Positions 30,627-40,018 are shown, counted from the first letter of the stretch. The stretch: 64,000 nucleotides of DNA from CAYNWH01 sp964400885 (GCA_964400885.1 CAYNWH010000001.1:1-64000); one strand, 5' to 3'. Notes: a model not told the origin generated them from the letters alone. Made by a program: numbers and translations.

Positions 30627-30660
30627 TAAAAAAATGAAGCGAATTTAACTCCGCCTCATT
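30627..30660 (-). terminator. Terminator of the por operon
   Basis: AATGAAGCG / CGCCTCATT stem followed by T7 on the minus strand, just past the porB stop. Confidence 0.65.
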
Positions 30661-30675
30661 TGTATTAATCAATGA

Positions 30676-31572
30676 TTATTTTAAATTATATTTAGCAATA
30701 TTATGATTGCAAATATCCTGCAAAACTTTTATTTCTTCTTTACCTTTTGGATCTTGAAACAAATGTTTAAACCTTACATGATGCTCTAAATATTCCTGAA
30801 CCGGCGGCGTTTCTTGCGGCACTTTCATGGCATTTACTAATTCACCATTAACATATTCTAAAACTGGAAAAAATCCTGTCTTTTGCGCCAGCTTGCCTAA
30901 ATCAATTGCCATATTATCATTAACGCCCCAGCCTGGAATGCAAGGTGTTAAAATATGAATAAATTTAGGACCTTCAAATTCCAATGCTTTTTTAACCTTA
31001 CGTTTAATATCTTCGATATGCCCGCTAGTTGTTGTGGCCACATAAGGTAAACGATGAGCCAAAGCAATGGCTGCCATATTTTTTTTAAAATAAATATTGC
31101 CCATAGATTTTTTGCCTGGCCAGGAAGTACGGGTAAAAGCATCATGCGGCGTAGCGCCTGACGCCTGATAGCCAGTATTGGAATAAACTTCCGTATCATA
31201 GCAAACATATAAAATATTATCCTGCCGTTCCCACATGCCGGAAATCAAACCAAAGCCAATATCAAAAGTTGAGCCATCGCCTCCCTGCGCCAAAACATGA
31301 ACTTTTTTATCTAACCCTTTAGTTTTTAGGGCCGATAAAATACCAGTGGCCACAGCTGAAGGATTTTCAAAAACAGAGTGAATCCAGGGCACTTTCCAAG
31401 AAGTAGTCGGATGCTTGGATGTTGTTACTTCCAAACAACCAGTAGCATTGGCAATAATGGTATTTTTGCCGCAGGCATCAATCACATGGCGAGCTGCAAT
31501 AAGCTGCCCGCAGCCAGGACAAGCCGTATGGCCGGGATTAATCAGATGTTCAAATGGATTTTTATATTTCAT
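30676..31572 (-). CDS. porB: Pyruvate:ferredoxin oxidoreductase, beta subunit
   Basis: 298 residues. This thiamine-diphosphate-binding subunit decarboxylates pyruvate to acetyl-CoA with reduction of ferredoxin. TPP motif: GGDGSTFDIGFG (about 96-107) with DTEVYSNTGYQASGATP. Cys18, Cys21 and Cys46, with a later Cys in TPCIPGWG, can bind the [4Fe-4S] cluster of the family. Last gene of the operon dsbA-porG-porD-porA-porB. No Shine-Dalgarno. A different 2-oxoacid (for example 2-oxoisovalerate) cannot be excluded. Confidence 0.93.
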   Translation of the reverse strand: MKYKNPFEHLINPGHTACPGCGQLIAARHVIDACGKNTIIANATGCLEVTTSKHPTTSWKVPWIHSVFENPSAVATGILSALKTKGLDKKVHVLAQGGDGSTFDIGFGLISGMWERQDNILYVCYDTEVYSNTGYQASGATPHDAFTRTSWPGKKSMGNIYFKKNMAAIALAHRLPYVATTTSGHIEDIKRKVKKALEFEGPKFIHILTPCIPGWGVNDNMAIDLGKLAQKTGFFPVLEYVNGELVNAMKVPQETPPVQEYLEHHVRFKHLFQDPKGKEEIKVLQDICNHNIAKYNLK

Positions 31573-31642
31573 AAACTAGATTATAGATTTTAGAATTTTA
31601 GTACTAAAACTCTAAAATGCTGAAACACTAAAATTCTTAATT

Positions 31643-32806
31643 TTATTGGCCAACAAAATGTAAGCCGTTTTTTTTATCTTTAACCTCTTTAATAATTTTT
31701 TCAATCATCTTTTTAGTTACGTCGCGTCCGCCTAACCCAACTATAAAACTTTTAATCGGCACTTTAATCTTGCCATAACAAGCGCGCTTAATGTCTGAAG
31801 CTAAAATTCCTTCAGTTCCCATAGAAATTGACTTATCAATTACTCCAATATATTTCGCCTTAGCTAAAGATTTAATTATTTCTTCATCAGGAAACGGCCG
31901 AAAAGAAATCACTTTCAAAAGCCCGGCTTTTATTTTTTTGGCTCTCAATTCGTCAATTACATCTTTAATTGTGCCGCAAACAGAACCCATGGCCACTAAA
32001 ATAATATCAGCATCTTTAATTTTATATTCTTCAATCAATCCATTATCACCCAAACTGCGGCCAAAAACTTTTTTAAATTCTAAATTTAATTTCTTAATTT
32101 GGCTTAAAGCAGCTGCCGCATCATCAAATAATTCCTGCCTTATTTCCATGTAACGATCGGGAGCGGCAAAAGTGCCTAAAGATCGAGGATTATTAACATC
32201 TAAAATAATATCTTTAGGCGGAACATAATTAGGTAAATATTTTTTAATTAAAGTTTCTGCCGGAATTTCTACTGGTTCATAAGTATGGGTCATAACAAAA
32301 CCATCCATATTAATCATAACCGGCAGCAGAATACTTTCTGCTAATTTATAAGCTAAAATATGCAAATCAACTACTTCCTGATTTGTTTCGCCGTAAAGCT
32401 GGAGCAGGCCAGAATCCCTGACAGTAACTGAATCCTGCTGGTCATTCCAAATATTGATTGGCGAAGAGACTGCCCTGTTTGCGCAAGTAATCACTACTGG
32501 CAAGCGCAGACCGGCAATATTAAATAAAACTTCAGTCATTAATAAAAGGCCTTGAGAACAAGTCGCGCAATAAGTACGCACGCCAGTAGCACTGGCACCC
32601 AAAACAATTGAAGCAGCGGCAAATTCTGATTCAGCTCTAATATACTCAAAATCAGCCTCGCCTTCAGCTTTTATTCTTTCCAGATCTTCCACAATATGAG
32701 TCTGTGGCGTAATCGGATAAGCTGAAATGACAGCTGGCTTAATTTGCTTGATCACTTCAGCCACTGCATGCGAACCCTCTAAAATTTGCTTATTATTTTT
32801 TTTCAT
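31643..32806 (-). CDS. porA: Pyruvate:ferredoxin oxidoreductase, alpha subunit
   Basis: 387 residues from ATG 32806; an upstream TTG in the ATTAGTCATTGG repeat is less likely as start. Family motifs: AVAEVIKQIKPAVISAYPITPQTH is the start of domain I (substrate-binding YPITPQT), EYIRAESEFAAASIVLGAS, RTYCATCSQGLLLMTE, and domain II with ILVAMGSVCGTIKDVIDELR. Together with porB it forms the TPP active site. The TTG-versus-ATG choice matters only for five residues. No Shine-Dalgarno. Confidence 0.94.
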   Translation of the reverse strand: MKKNNKQILEGSHAVAEVIKQIKPAVISAYPITPQTHIVEDLERIKAEGEADFEYIRAESEFAAASIVLGASATGVRTYCATCSQGLLLMTEVLFNIAGLRLPVVITCANRAVSSPINIWNDQQDSVTVRDSGLLQLYGETNQEVVDLHILAYKLAESILLPVMINMDGFVMTHTYEPVEIPAETLIKKYLPNYVPPKDIILDVNNPRSLGTFAAPDRYMEIRQELFDDAAAALSQIKKLNLEFKKVFGRSLGDNGLIEEYKIKDADIILVAMGSVCGTIKDVIDELRAKKIKAGLLKVISFRPFPDEEIIKSLAKAKYIGVIDKSISMGTEGILASDIKRACYGKIKVPIKSFIVGLGGRDVTKKMIEKIIKEVKDKKNGLHFVGQ

Positions 32807-32849
32807 ATCACTAGTAACCAATGACTAATAACCAATTGCTTAAAATTTA

Positions 32850-33131
32850 TTATTTATAATCTTCCACTAATCTAATTGCTTTTACCGGACAATGCTTAAC
32901 GCAAAGCCCGCAGCCTTTGCAATAATCTAAATCGCGATCATAATAAACTCGGCCTTTGCTATTTTTTAAACCCGTGGAAAAACAAACGCCTTCAGGACAA
33001 ACCTTATTGCACATATCACAGCCAATACAGATTTCATGATCAACTACTGGCTTATATGTGCGCCAGCCGCCAGTTAAATTTTCTGCAGTCGTACCTGGTT
33101 TGGCTGTTAAAATATTTTTTAACTTTTTCAT
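32850..33131 (-). CDS. porD: Pyruvate:ferredoxin oxidoreductase, delta subunit (2x[4Fe-4S])
   Basis: 93 residues. Two complete ferredoxin motifs: C35-C38-C41-C45 in CIGCDMCNKVCPEG and C71-C74-C77-C81 in CKGCGLCVKHCPVKA. It passes electrons from the TPP centre to ferredoxin. GGWRTYKPVVD at 21-31 is typical of PorD. It lies 2 nt after porG and 43 nt before porA. Confidence 0.94.
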   Translation of the reverse strand: MKKLKNILTAKPGTTAENLTGGWRTYKPVVDHEICIGCDMCNKVCPEGVCFSTGLKNSKGRVYYDRDLDYCKGCGLCVKHCPVKAIRLVEDYK

Positions 33132-33133
33132 AA

Positions 33134-33685
33134 TTATTTTTTAGTTGCCTTATAAGCGGCTTCAAAAGCTAAATAATTCTTATCAATTATTTCTTTGCCA
33201 TATTTTTCTTCTAATTTTTTCTGAATAGCTTTAATCGCTGATTTCAGTTTAATCAAACCGCTAATTTTTACAAAAGCTCCCAGCATGGCTGTATTAATAA
33301 TTGGTTTGCCAATTGTTTTCAAAGCAATATCCAAAGCCGGCACGCAATAAGCTTTGCCAGTATAATTAGGACAAGCCTTAGCTGGCAGTTTGCTAGAATT
33401 TATTAAAACAACTGTATTTCTTTTAGCGCCTGCTAAAGGTTCAGCCGCTTTAAGCAAACCAGGATCTTGGATAATTATAAAATCAGGCCCATAAATTTGT
33501 TCCCGGCTGCGAATAAATTTATTATCAATTTTAACAAAAGCCACAACTGGCGCTCCTTTTCTTTCCACGCCAAACATAGGAAAAGTTTGAGAAGACTTGC
33601 CATCATAAAAAGCTGACATGGCAATCAATTCTGCCAAAGTAACATTGCCTTGTCCTCCCCGGCCATGGACTCTGAGTTCTATCAT
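33134..33685 (-). CDS. porG: Pyruvate:ferredoxin oxidoreductase, gamma subunit
   Basis: 183 residues. Signature of the gamma subunit at the N-terminus (ELRVHGRGGQGNVTLAELIA) and SQTFPMFGVERKGAPVVAFVKI. With the separate alpha, beta and delta genes, this is the four-subunit archaeal/thermophile type of enzyme. No Shine-Dalgarno; 11 nt after the dsbA-like gene. Confidence 0.94.
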   Translation of the reverse strand: MIELRVHGRGGQGNVTLAELIAMSAFYDGKSSQTFPMFGVERKGAPVVAFVKIDNKFIRSREQIYGPDFIIIQDPGLLKAAEPLAGAKRNTVVLINSSKLPAKACPNYTGKAYCVPALDIALKTIGKPIINTAMLGAFVKISGLIKLKSAIKAIQKKLEEKYGKEIIDKNYLAFEAAYKATKK

Positions 33686-33696
33686 AAAATAATAAT

Positions 33697-34422
33697 TTAT
33701 TGAAGGCTTAAGCTCTTATCAATAATTAATTTAAAAGTATCATAAGGAATAACGCCAGGCACTTTTATGCCATTAATATAAAAAGTAGGTGTCCCATTCA
33801 CTCCTAATTTTAAGCCAGCCTGCATATCATCCTGTATTTCTGTAATATATTTTTTATTATCTAAACAGTCATTAAACTGACTTAAGTTCAAGCCGATTTG
33901 AGCCGCTAATAATTTCAAATTTTCCAAGGAAAGATTATTTTGGTTATCAAAAATTTTATCCTGATAAGGCCAATACTGATTTTGCTCATAAGCACAATCT
34001 GCTGCTAGAGCTGCATTTATAGAATCCGGATGGGCAGCTATATTGGGAAAATCACGATAAATAAATTTTATCTGATTCTGATATTCTTCCTGCAATCTTT
34101 TTATAATAGGATAAGACTGCAAGCAGTAAGGACACTGAAAATCTCCAAATTCCACGATGACCAATTTAGCATCTTCAATGCCCCAATCGGGATCGTCCTG
34201 GCTTTCAATTAAATCTCTAGTATTAACTTTGGGATCTAAACTTTGAGCGAAATTAAGCTGCTGCAAGCTAGATTCCTTCTGGAGCTCGATCATAACAACT
34301 ATTTGATAAATAAAGATAGCCAAATAAATCAATAGAATAACGATAATCAGCAAAAAAATAATGCCCCACCAGTGCTGGGACCATCTTTTTTTCTCCTTTG
34401 TTATATTTTTTGGCTTTGCCAT
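33697..34422 (-). CDS. DsbA/thioredoxin-fold oxidoreductase, membrane-anchored
   Basis: 241 residues from ATG 34422; a TTG four codons upstream is possible but less likely. A transmembrane segment (about 20-45, WGIIFLLIIVILLIYLAIFIYQIVVM) anchors an extracytoplasmic thioredoxin fold with active site CPYC (97-100) in EFGDFQCPYCLQSYP and the cis-Pro loop GVNGTPTFYING. It is likely to make or isomerise disulfides in exported proteins, several of which in this window are Cys-rich. First gene of the por operon, although its role is different. Confidence 0.9.
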   Translation of the reverse strand: MAKPKNITKEKKRWSQHWWGIIFLLIIVILLIYLAIFIYQIVVMIELQKESSLQQLNFAQSLDPKVNTRDLIESQDDPDWGIEDAKLVIVEFGDFQCPYCLQSYPIIKRLQEEYQNQIKFIYRDFPNIAAHPDSINAALAADCAYEQNQYWPYQDKIFDNQNNLSLENLKLLAAQIGLNLSQFNDCLDNKKYITEIQDDMQAGLKLGVNGTPTFYINGIKVPGVIPYDTFKLIIDKSLSLQ

Positions 34423-34512
34423 TGTAATTTTCAAGATTAAAGTTTATAATTTTATTATAGCATATTAATAGAAATTATCAGATATAAAATCTCTTTTAAA
34501 AGCTTAATATAG

Positions 34513-34541
34513 TTGACAATTTGCCATAGATCTGATAACCT
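34513..34541 (+). promoter_or_regulatory. Promoter of secG
   Basis: TTGACA (34513-34518), 17-nt spacer, TAACCT (34536-34541). Confidence 0.55.
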
Positions 34542-34571
34542 ATATAAATAAATCTTGATTTGTTTCAATTT

Positions 34572-34781
34572 ATGATATTGAATATTATCCAAATTATAAT
34601 CTCTATTATCTTAATTACTGTTATTTTATTACAAAATAGAGGCACTGGTCTAGGTGCTGCTTTTGGGGGTGAAGGCAATATTTACAGGACAAAAAGAGGA
34701 CTGGAAAAAGCGCTCCATATTGCAACCATTATTTTATCAGTTATTTTTTTCATTACAGCCTTTTTAAACATTCTCTATTAA
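34572..34781 (+). CDS. secG: Preprotein translocase subunit SecG
   Basis: 69 residues from ATG 34572 (an in-frame TTG 12 nt upstream is less likely). Two transmembrane helices (about 1-20, ILNIIQIIISIILITVILLQ, and 48-68) flank the cytoplasmic loop with the family motif NRGTGLGAAFGGEGNIYRTKRG. SecG is part of the SecYEG channel. Followed after 31 nt by the peptide-binding protein gene. Confidence 0.9.
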   Translation: MILNIIQIIISIILITVILLQNRGTGLGAAFGGEGNIYRTKRGLEKALHIATIILSVIFFITAFLNILY

Positions 34782-34812
34782 ACATTTACTCATTCAGATA
34801 ATTTTTTAAATC

Positions 34813-36648
34813 GTGGCTTCTAAAATTAAATTTCTCTCCACTTTGAGTCAAAACTTAAAAGCTTTTATTGTTTTTCAATTTGTCAAAATAAAAAAGGTAT
34901 TAAAAGTTGAAGAACAGAAAAAATTTGATAAAAAAATTATTAGTTCACTCAGCAAAAAAAAATTGCCCCAATGGCGGCAATTTAAACAGCTGCCCAAAAT
35001 TTTAACTAAAAATGAGTTTTTAATAATCAAAATTTCAGCAGCTATAATCTTAATTATTGCCATTTCCTTGTTTTATATTGATTATTATCAAAAATTAACC
35101 ACACTGCCCAAAGCAGGCGGCGAATTTTCTGAAGCCTTAATCGGCTCGCCCTTATATATTAATCCTATTTTAGCTCAAAGCCATATTGATGCTGATCAAG
35201 ATCTTTCAACTTTGATTTTTTCGGGCCTTTTGAAATATGATAAAAATTTAGAACTTGTTCCAGACTTAGCTGAAAAATATGAAATTTCCGAAGACCAAAA
35301 AACTTATACTTTTTATTTAAAAGACAATGCTAAATGGCATGATGGGCAAAAATTAACAGCTAGTGATGTTGTTTTTACTATTTTAAGCATTCAAAATCCA
35401 GATTTTAAAAGTCCGCTTTTTAGAAGCTTTGAAGGCGTAAAAGTTGAAAAAGTCGATGATTATACTGTTAAATTTACTTTATCTGAACCTTATGCCGCCT
35501 TTTTAAATGTTTTAACCGTTGGCATTCTTCCCCAGCATCTCTGGTATGACATTCCACCGCTCAGCGCCAAATTAGCGGTCTATAACCAAAAACCCATTGG
35601 CAGCGGACCTTATAAATTCAAATCCTTAATTAAAGAAAAAAGCGGTGTTATCAAGGCTTATACCCTGGAAAAAAATAAAAATTATTATGCCCAAGAACCT
35701 TATATTGATAAAATTGTTTTTAAATTTTATCCAGATTATGATACAGCCATTAATGCTCTTAATAATAAGGAAGTCCAAAATTTAAGTTATTTGCCTAAAG
35801 AATATTTGGAAAAAAATAAAAATAAAAGGGAAATAAATTTATATAATATAAATTTATCTCAGTATACCGCGATTTTCTTCAATCAAAAAAACAATGAATT
35901 TCTAAAAGATAAGGATATTCGAGAAGCTTTAAGTTATGCAATTGATAAAAACAAAATCATTGAAGATGTGCTGCAAAATCAAGGCCAAATTATTGACGGC
36001 CCCATTTTGCCGGGTTTTTTAGGTTACAATACGGACATAAAAAAATATGAGTATAATCCTGAAAAAGCCGTTGAATTGCTAGCTAATAACGGCTGGGCGT
36101 TAACAGATGAAATTTTTCATAAGAAAGATCAGGAACTAAAAATAACGCTGACTACTGTTGATCAGGCAGTCAATGTAAAAACAGCTAATTTAATCAAAGA
36201 ATTTTGGAATAATATTGGCGTTAATGTCGAATTGCAAATAGTTTCCAAAGATGATATTGAGAATCAGGTCATTAATCCCCGCAATTACCAAGCATTACTT
36301 TATGGTGAAATAATTGGCTATGACCCTGATCTCTTTCCCTTCTGGCATTCTTCTCAGCGAGATTACCCAGGCGTTAATTTAGCCAATTATGTCAATCGTA
36401 AAGCTGATCAGCTTTTAGAAGAAGCCCGTTTGACGAATGATCCCAAGATCAGAGACGGAAAATACCGTGAATTTCAAGATTTAATGATTGATGATCTCCC
36501 GGCTATTTTCCTCTTTAATCCTACTTATACTTATCCTGTGACAACAAAAATAAAAGGCATTGAGCTCAAAAGAATAGCTCAGCCTTTTGACCGTTTTATT
36601 GATATTGAAAATTGGTACATCAAAACTAAGAAAAAATTTTTACAATAA
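34813..36648 (+). CDS. Family 5 extracellular solute-binding protein, membrane-anchored
   Basis: 611 residues, GTG start without Shine-Dalgarno. A 68-residue basic cytoplasmic tail precedes a transmembrane helix (69-91). The rest is the family 5 binding fold (oligopeptide/dipeptide type): VPDLAEKYEISEDQKTYTFY, KWHDGQKLTASDVVFT, EPYAAFLN, PIGSGPYKF, REALSYAIDKNKI and YDPDLFPFWHSS. Usually these proteins are lipid-anchored and paired with ABC permease genes; here there is no lipobox and no permease nearby. Probable role: binding peptides outside the cell. Confidence 0.9.
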   Translation: MASKIKFLSTLSQNLKAFIVFQFVKIKKVLKVEEQKKFDKKIISSLSKKKLPQWRQFKQLPKILTKNEFLIIKISAAIILIIAISLFYIDYYQKLTTLPKAGGEFSEALIGSPLYINPILAQSHIDADQDLSTLIFSGLLKYDKNLELVPDLAEKYEISEDQKTYTFYLKDNAKWHDGQKLTASDVVFTILSIQNPDFKSPLFRSFEGVKVEKVDDYTVKFTLSEPYAAFLNVLTVGILPQHLWYDIPPLSAKLAVYNQKPIGSGPYKFKSLIKEKSGVIKAYTLEKNKNYYAQEPYIDKIVFKFYPDYDTAINALNNKEVQNLSYLPKEYLEKNKNKREINLYNINLSQYTAIFFNQKNNEFLKDKDIREALSYAIDKNKIIEDVLQNQGQIIDGPILPGFLGYNTDIKKYEYNPEKAVELLANNGWALTDEIFHKKDQELKITLTTVDQAVNVKTANLIKEFWNNIGVNVELQIVSKDDIENQVINPRNYQALLYGEIIGYDPDLFPFWHSSQRDYPGVNLANYVNRKADQLLEEARLTNDPKIRDGKYREFQDLMIDDLPAIFLFNPTYTYPVTTKIKGIELKRIAQPFDRFIDIENWYIKTKKKFLQ

Positions 36649-36674
36649 AATTGGGCTCTTTTTTCTTAATGGAC

Positions 36675-36740
36675 AATGTATAATTTACAATAAATAATTA
36701 ATTATCCATTATCCATTATCCATTATTCATTAATTTAAAA
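36675..36740. repeat. ATTATCC tandem-like repeat
   Basis: Several successive copies of ATTATCC (CCATTATCCATTATCC) end just before rnj; AT-rich, non-coding. Confidence 0.6.
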
Positions 36741-36742
36741 TT

Positions 36743-38461
36743 ATGGTTTATCAAAGAACTAGAAGCCTTAAAAAACAAGGCAAATTTTCACGTGAACAAA
36801 AATTAAGAATTATTGTTTTGGGCGGACTTGAAGAAGTCGGACGCAATATGACTTTGCTTGAATATGGCCGTGATATTATTATTATTGACATGGGTTTGCA
36901 ATTTCCTGAAGAGGACATGCCTGGCATTGATTATATTATTCCCAATATTTCTTATTTAAAAGGTAAAGAAAAAAATATTAGGGGCGTAATAATAACTCAC
37001 AGTCATTATGATCATATCGGAGGTATTCCTCATATCATGCCCAAAATAGGCAATCCTATCATTTATACTGCCAAACTTTCAGCTGGCATTATTGAAAAAA
37101 GACAGGAAGAATACAGAAATTCTCCCAAGCTTAAATTTTATATTATTGATGAAAACAGCAAATTAAAATTAGGAATTTTTAATATTGAATTCTTTCGCGT
37201 TAATCACAATGTGCCGGATAGTTTTGGCGTTGTGGTTCATACCCAGGTCGGCACAGTTGTACATACGGGTGATTTTAAAATAGATTACAGCCCGATCAAT
37301 GACAAGCCGGCTGACTTAAATCGGATTGCCAAATTTGGTGCTCAAGGCGTTTTAGCTTTAATGGCTGACAGCACTAATGCTGAGGAAGAGGGTTATCAAA
37401 TTTCTGAAACTAGAGTCAGTGATGAATTGGAAAAAATTTTTGAAGATGCTAAAGGCAGAATAATTATTGGCACTTTTGCTTCACTTTTAAATCGTGTCCA
37501 GCAAGTCATTACTATGGCGGAAAAATTTGACCGCAAAGTTATGATTGAAGGCCGTAGCATGAAAACTAATGTAGAAATAGCTCATCGGCTTGGTTATTTA
37601 AAAATAAAACCTGGCACCTTAGTTGAATCAGAGCATTATAATGAAAAAAAATTCCCGAATAATAAAATAGTCATTATAGGTTCTGGCGCTCAAGGCGAAC
37701 AAAATGCATTTTTGGTCAGATTTGCTGAAGGCGAACATAAATTTCTGCATGTCAAAGAAGGCGATACGGTTATTTTCTCTTCTTCAGTTATTCCTGGTAA
37801 TGAAAGAACGATTCAAAACCTTAAAGATACGTTTTATCGCAAAGGCGCTAAAGTTATTCATTATAAGCTTATGGATGTCCATGCTGGCGGCCATGCCAAA
37901 AAAGAAGATTTGAAACTTTTAATTAGGTTGCTACAGCCAAAATATTATATTCCTATTGAAGCTAATCATTATATGTTGAAAATAAATGGTGAAATAGCTG
38001 AAAGCATTGGCATTCCTAAAAGTAATATTTTTATTGCTGACAACGGTCAAGTCATAGAATTTACTGCCAAAGGCGGCCATTTAACCAGAGAATATGTGCC
38101 TTCTGATTATGTTATGGTTGATGGTTTAGGCGTCGGTGATGTCTCTAATATTGTTTTACGCGATCGCCGCGTCATGTCTGCTGACGGTATGCTGGTTGTC
38201 ATTGCCACTATTGAAAATAAAACAGGCCGGCTGATTGGCAATCCTGATATTATTTCCCGCGGTTTTGTTTATATGAAAGAAAATAAAAAGCTAATTGAAG
38301 CCACGCGCATGAAAGTCAAAAAACTCTGTGAAGATACAGATACTAAATCTCCGGCTTTTGATGATTTTCTAAAAAACAAAATTCGCGATCAAATCGGCCA
38401 GTTTTTATATCAGCAGACCAAAAGACGGCCCATGATTTTGCCCGTAGTTATTAAGGTTTAA
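36743..38461 (+). CDS. rnj: Ribonuclease J
   Basis: 572 residues. Metallo-beta-lactamase/beta-CASP RNase with both 5'-3' exonuclease and endonuclease activity in the family. Metal motif HSHYDH at 86-91 (ITHSHYDHIGG), then VVHTGDFKIDYSP, MADSTNAEEEGY, the beta-CASP part (GTFASLLNRVQQV, EGRSMKTN), VHAGGHAKKEDL and EANHYML. A C-terminal domain completes the normal length. A short basic N-terminal extension (about 20 residues) precedes the fold. No Shine-Dalgarno; terminator at 38475-38503. Confidence 0.96.
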   Translation: MVYQRTRSLKKQGKFSREQKLRIIVLGGLEEVGRNMTLLEYGRDIIIIDMGLQFPEEDMPGIDYIIPNISYLKGKEKNIRGVIITHSHYDHIGGIPHIMPKIGNPIIYTAKLSAGIIEKRQEEYRNSPKLKFYIIDENSKLKLGIFNIEFFRVNHNVPDSFGVVVHTQVGTVVHTGDFKIDYSPINDKPADLNRIAKFGAQGVLALMADSTNAEEEGYQISETRVSDELEKIFEDAKGRIIIGTFASLLNRVQQVITMAEKFDRKVMIEGRSMKTNVEIAHRLGYLKIKPGTLVESEHYNEKKFPNNKIVIIGSGAQGEQNAFLVRFAEGEHKFLHVKEGDTVIFSSSVIPGNERTIQNLKDTFYRKGAKVIHYKLMDVHAGGHAKKEDLKLLIRLLQPKYYIPIEANHYMLKINGEIAESIGIPKSNIFIADNGQVIEFTAKGGHLTREYVPSDYVMVDGLGVGDVSNIVLRDRRVMSADGMLVVIATIENKTGRLIGNPDIISRGFVYMKENKKLIEATRMKVKKLCEDTDTKSPAFDDFLKNKIRDQIGQFLYQQTKRRPMILPVVIKV

Positions 38462-38474
38462 AATTAAATACAAT

Positions 38475-38503
38475 AAAAAAGTCTCGCTTAGCGAGATTTT
38501 TTT
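38475..38503 (+). terminator. Terminator of rnj
   Basis: TCTCGC / GCGAGA hairpin with a 3-nt loop, preceded by A6 and followed by T8. Confidence 0.75.
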
Positions 38504-38579
38504 ATTTAAAAGTAAAAAAACTATTAAGTCCGATCACTAATGACTAATGACCAATAACCGATTACTAATAGCTATTATA

Positions 38580-38607
38580 TTGACAAATTTACAAATTGTG
38601 CTAAAAT
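38580..38607 (+). promoter_or_regulatory. Promoter of the five-helix coiled-coil protein
   Basis: TTGACA (38580-38585), 16-nt spacer ending TGC, TAAAAT (38602-38607). Confidence 0.7.
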
Positions 38608-38657
38608 AATTTAATGTTCAAAAACTTGTCCTTCGACAACAAAAAGGAGGTTATATC

Positions 38658-39722
38658 ATGGCCAGTTCCCATCCGCCGAGCCTTTTCGGCACAATACTCA
38701 GTAATCTGTTCAAGCTTATTTTTAACAAAAAAGTACTCATTATTATAGTAGCTCCGATTGTCTTGACTCTCTGTTATTATTTCCTCATCCCATTTCTGGC
38801 CGACATTAATTGGGACTTCGTATCTTCTAAATTGTTCCGGACTATCCTTGCCAGCATCATTGTATTGTTGGCGCTAGGCGCGCTTATCTGGCATTATGGC
38901 CTGGAAACAATGTACGAATTCCTGACAGACAAACTGCTTAAAAAAATCTTCAGCAAGAAAGGCCTTCTAGTTTTAGGCTTGTTGGCAGCCACAGGCTTAT
39001 TCTACTTTTTCCTGCTGCCGATACTGTCTTCCATAAACTGGAAAGCCATTTTTTCCGAAAAGATTTCAGTTATCATTGCTGGCATTCTCTTCTTAAGCGC
39101 GGTCATTGTGATCATGTGGGCAGGCGGTTTTCAATTGCTCTATAATTTATTTTCCTGGAAAAAAATCCTGGTGTTTTCTGCAATTATTATTTTAATATTG
39201 ACTTCTGTCTTCATTTTCAGGCACAGCAATTACCTGCAATCAAAAGCCAAGATAAGCTGGGCTGAGAGTACGGAGACATTCAATCAGGAAAATGCCAGAC
39301 ATGCTCAAGAAGTTGATGAACTCGCCAATCAGGTCAAATCACTGGAAAAAAAAGTCCGGGATTTGAAAGCTGATATTGCAGAGCTGAAAAACCCTCCAGT
39401 GCCAACTGGCTCACCAGTCAAAACAACCGCTGCACCGGCTTCAACAGAGGAAGTTACGCAACTCAAAACAAAAGTGGAAAATCTGGAAAATGATTTACAG
39501 AGATTAAAAGCAAAACGAAATGAGCCACGGCGAATTTTTAAGGTTAATCCGCCATCAAACAGCACTGCCATAATTGGTGCACCAACTTCAGGCTCACAAA
39601 CCGATCAAATCATTCCCGGACCCAAAGCTCCACCAAGTGAGCAAATAGGACAAATTATTCCTGGACCAAAAGCGCCAGGCGGACAAGCCAATCAAATCAT
39701 ACTAGGGCCAAAAGCGCCTTAG
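38658..39722 (+). CDS. Membrane protein with duplicated helix unit, coiled coils and QIIPGPKAP repeats
   Basis: 354 residues, RBS AAAGGAGG 8 nt before ATG. Five transmembrane helices at about 24-46, 61-80, 102-124, 135-155 and 168-187. Residues 24-90 and 101-165 are tandem copies: KK-aliphatic helix, PFLADINWDF / PILSSINWKA, second helix, then LETMYEFL / FQLLYNLF. Coiled coils follow (about 215-245 and 264-288), then a Pro-rich tail with three copies of QIIPGPKAP or QIILGPKAP (317-325, 332-340, 346-354). I know no matching family. The tail could bind partners or cross the cell surface. Confidence 0.75.
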   Translation: MASSHPPSLFGTILSNLFKLIFNKKVLIIIVAPIVLTLCYYFLIPFLADINWDFVSSKLFRTILASIIVLLALGALIWHYGLETMYEFLTDKLLKKIFSKKGLLVLGLLAATGLFYFFLLPILSSINWKAIFSEKISVIIAGILFLSAVIVIMWAGGFQLLYNLFSWKKILVFSAIIILILTSVFIFRHSNYLQSKAKISWAESTETFNQENARHAQEVDELANQVKSLEKKVRDLKADIAELKNPPVPTGSPVKTTAAPASTEEVTQLKTKVENLENDLQRLKAKRNEPRRIFKVNPPSNSTAIIGAPTSGSQTDQIIPGPKAPPSEQIGQIIPGPKAPGGQANQIILGPKAP

Positions 39723-39734
39723 TTTCAAAAACAT

Positions 39735-39776
39735 CTTACAAGCAGGCAATTGCAAAATTGTCTGCTTTTTTGTAAG
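39735..39776 (+). terminator. Terminator of the coiled-coil membrane protein
   Basis: AGCAGGCAATT / AATTGTCTGCT (one mismatch) with T6, bracketed by CTTACA / TGTAAG. Confidence 0.7.
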
Positions 39777-39793
39777 CTAAAATGATTCATGGG

Positions 39794-39822
39794 TTGACAA
39801 AAATTTAAAAATATGCTAAAAT
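39794..39822 (+). promoter_or_regulatory. Promoter of cassette 1
   Basis: TTGACA (39794-39799), 17-nt spacer ending ATATGC, TAAAAT (39817-39822). Confidence 0.85.
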
Positions 39823-39828
39823 GACTTA

Positions 39829-40018
39829 TTGAATTAATTCTCTTAGGCTCCTGAAAAGTTGAATATAAATCTATTTTAAAAAAATTTGTGTATTTGTAGA
39901 ATATTCGTGGATTTGTAACGATTTTTTAGTAGCTTAGGCTACTTGGAAATATTAAGGAAATTAAAAATCTATTTGGTCTTTAAAATCAAGGAACAAAGCC
40001 AATCAAGGAGGTTTTTTC
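39829..40018 (+). promoter_or_regulatory. Structured leader of cassette 1
   Basis: About 190 nt, AT-rich, no reading frame with an RBS. It has CTCCTGAAAA near the 5' end (39848-39857), a hairpin AGTAGC / GCTACT (39928-39943) after a T run, a CTTTAAAATCA stretch and AAGGAGG (40005-40011). The same order of parts occurs in the next three leaders. CTCCT could pair with the RBS. Candidate cis-regulatory RNA. Confidence 0.55.

Noticed and set aside
39829..40018. Known riboswitch in the cassette leaders
   Set aside because: I see no T-box, TPP, SAM, cobalamin, c-di-GMP or glycine signatures; the small hairpin and A-rich tract do not match a class I know.
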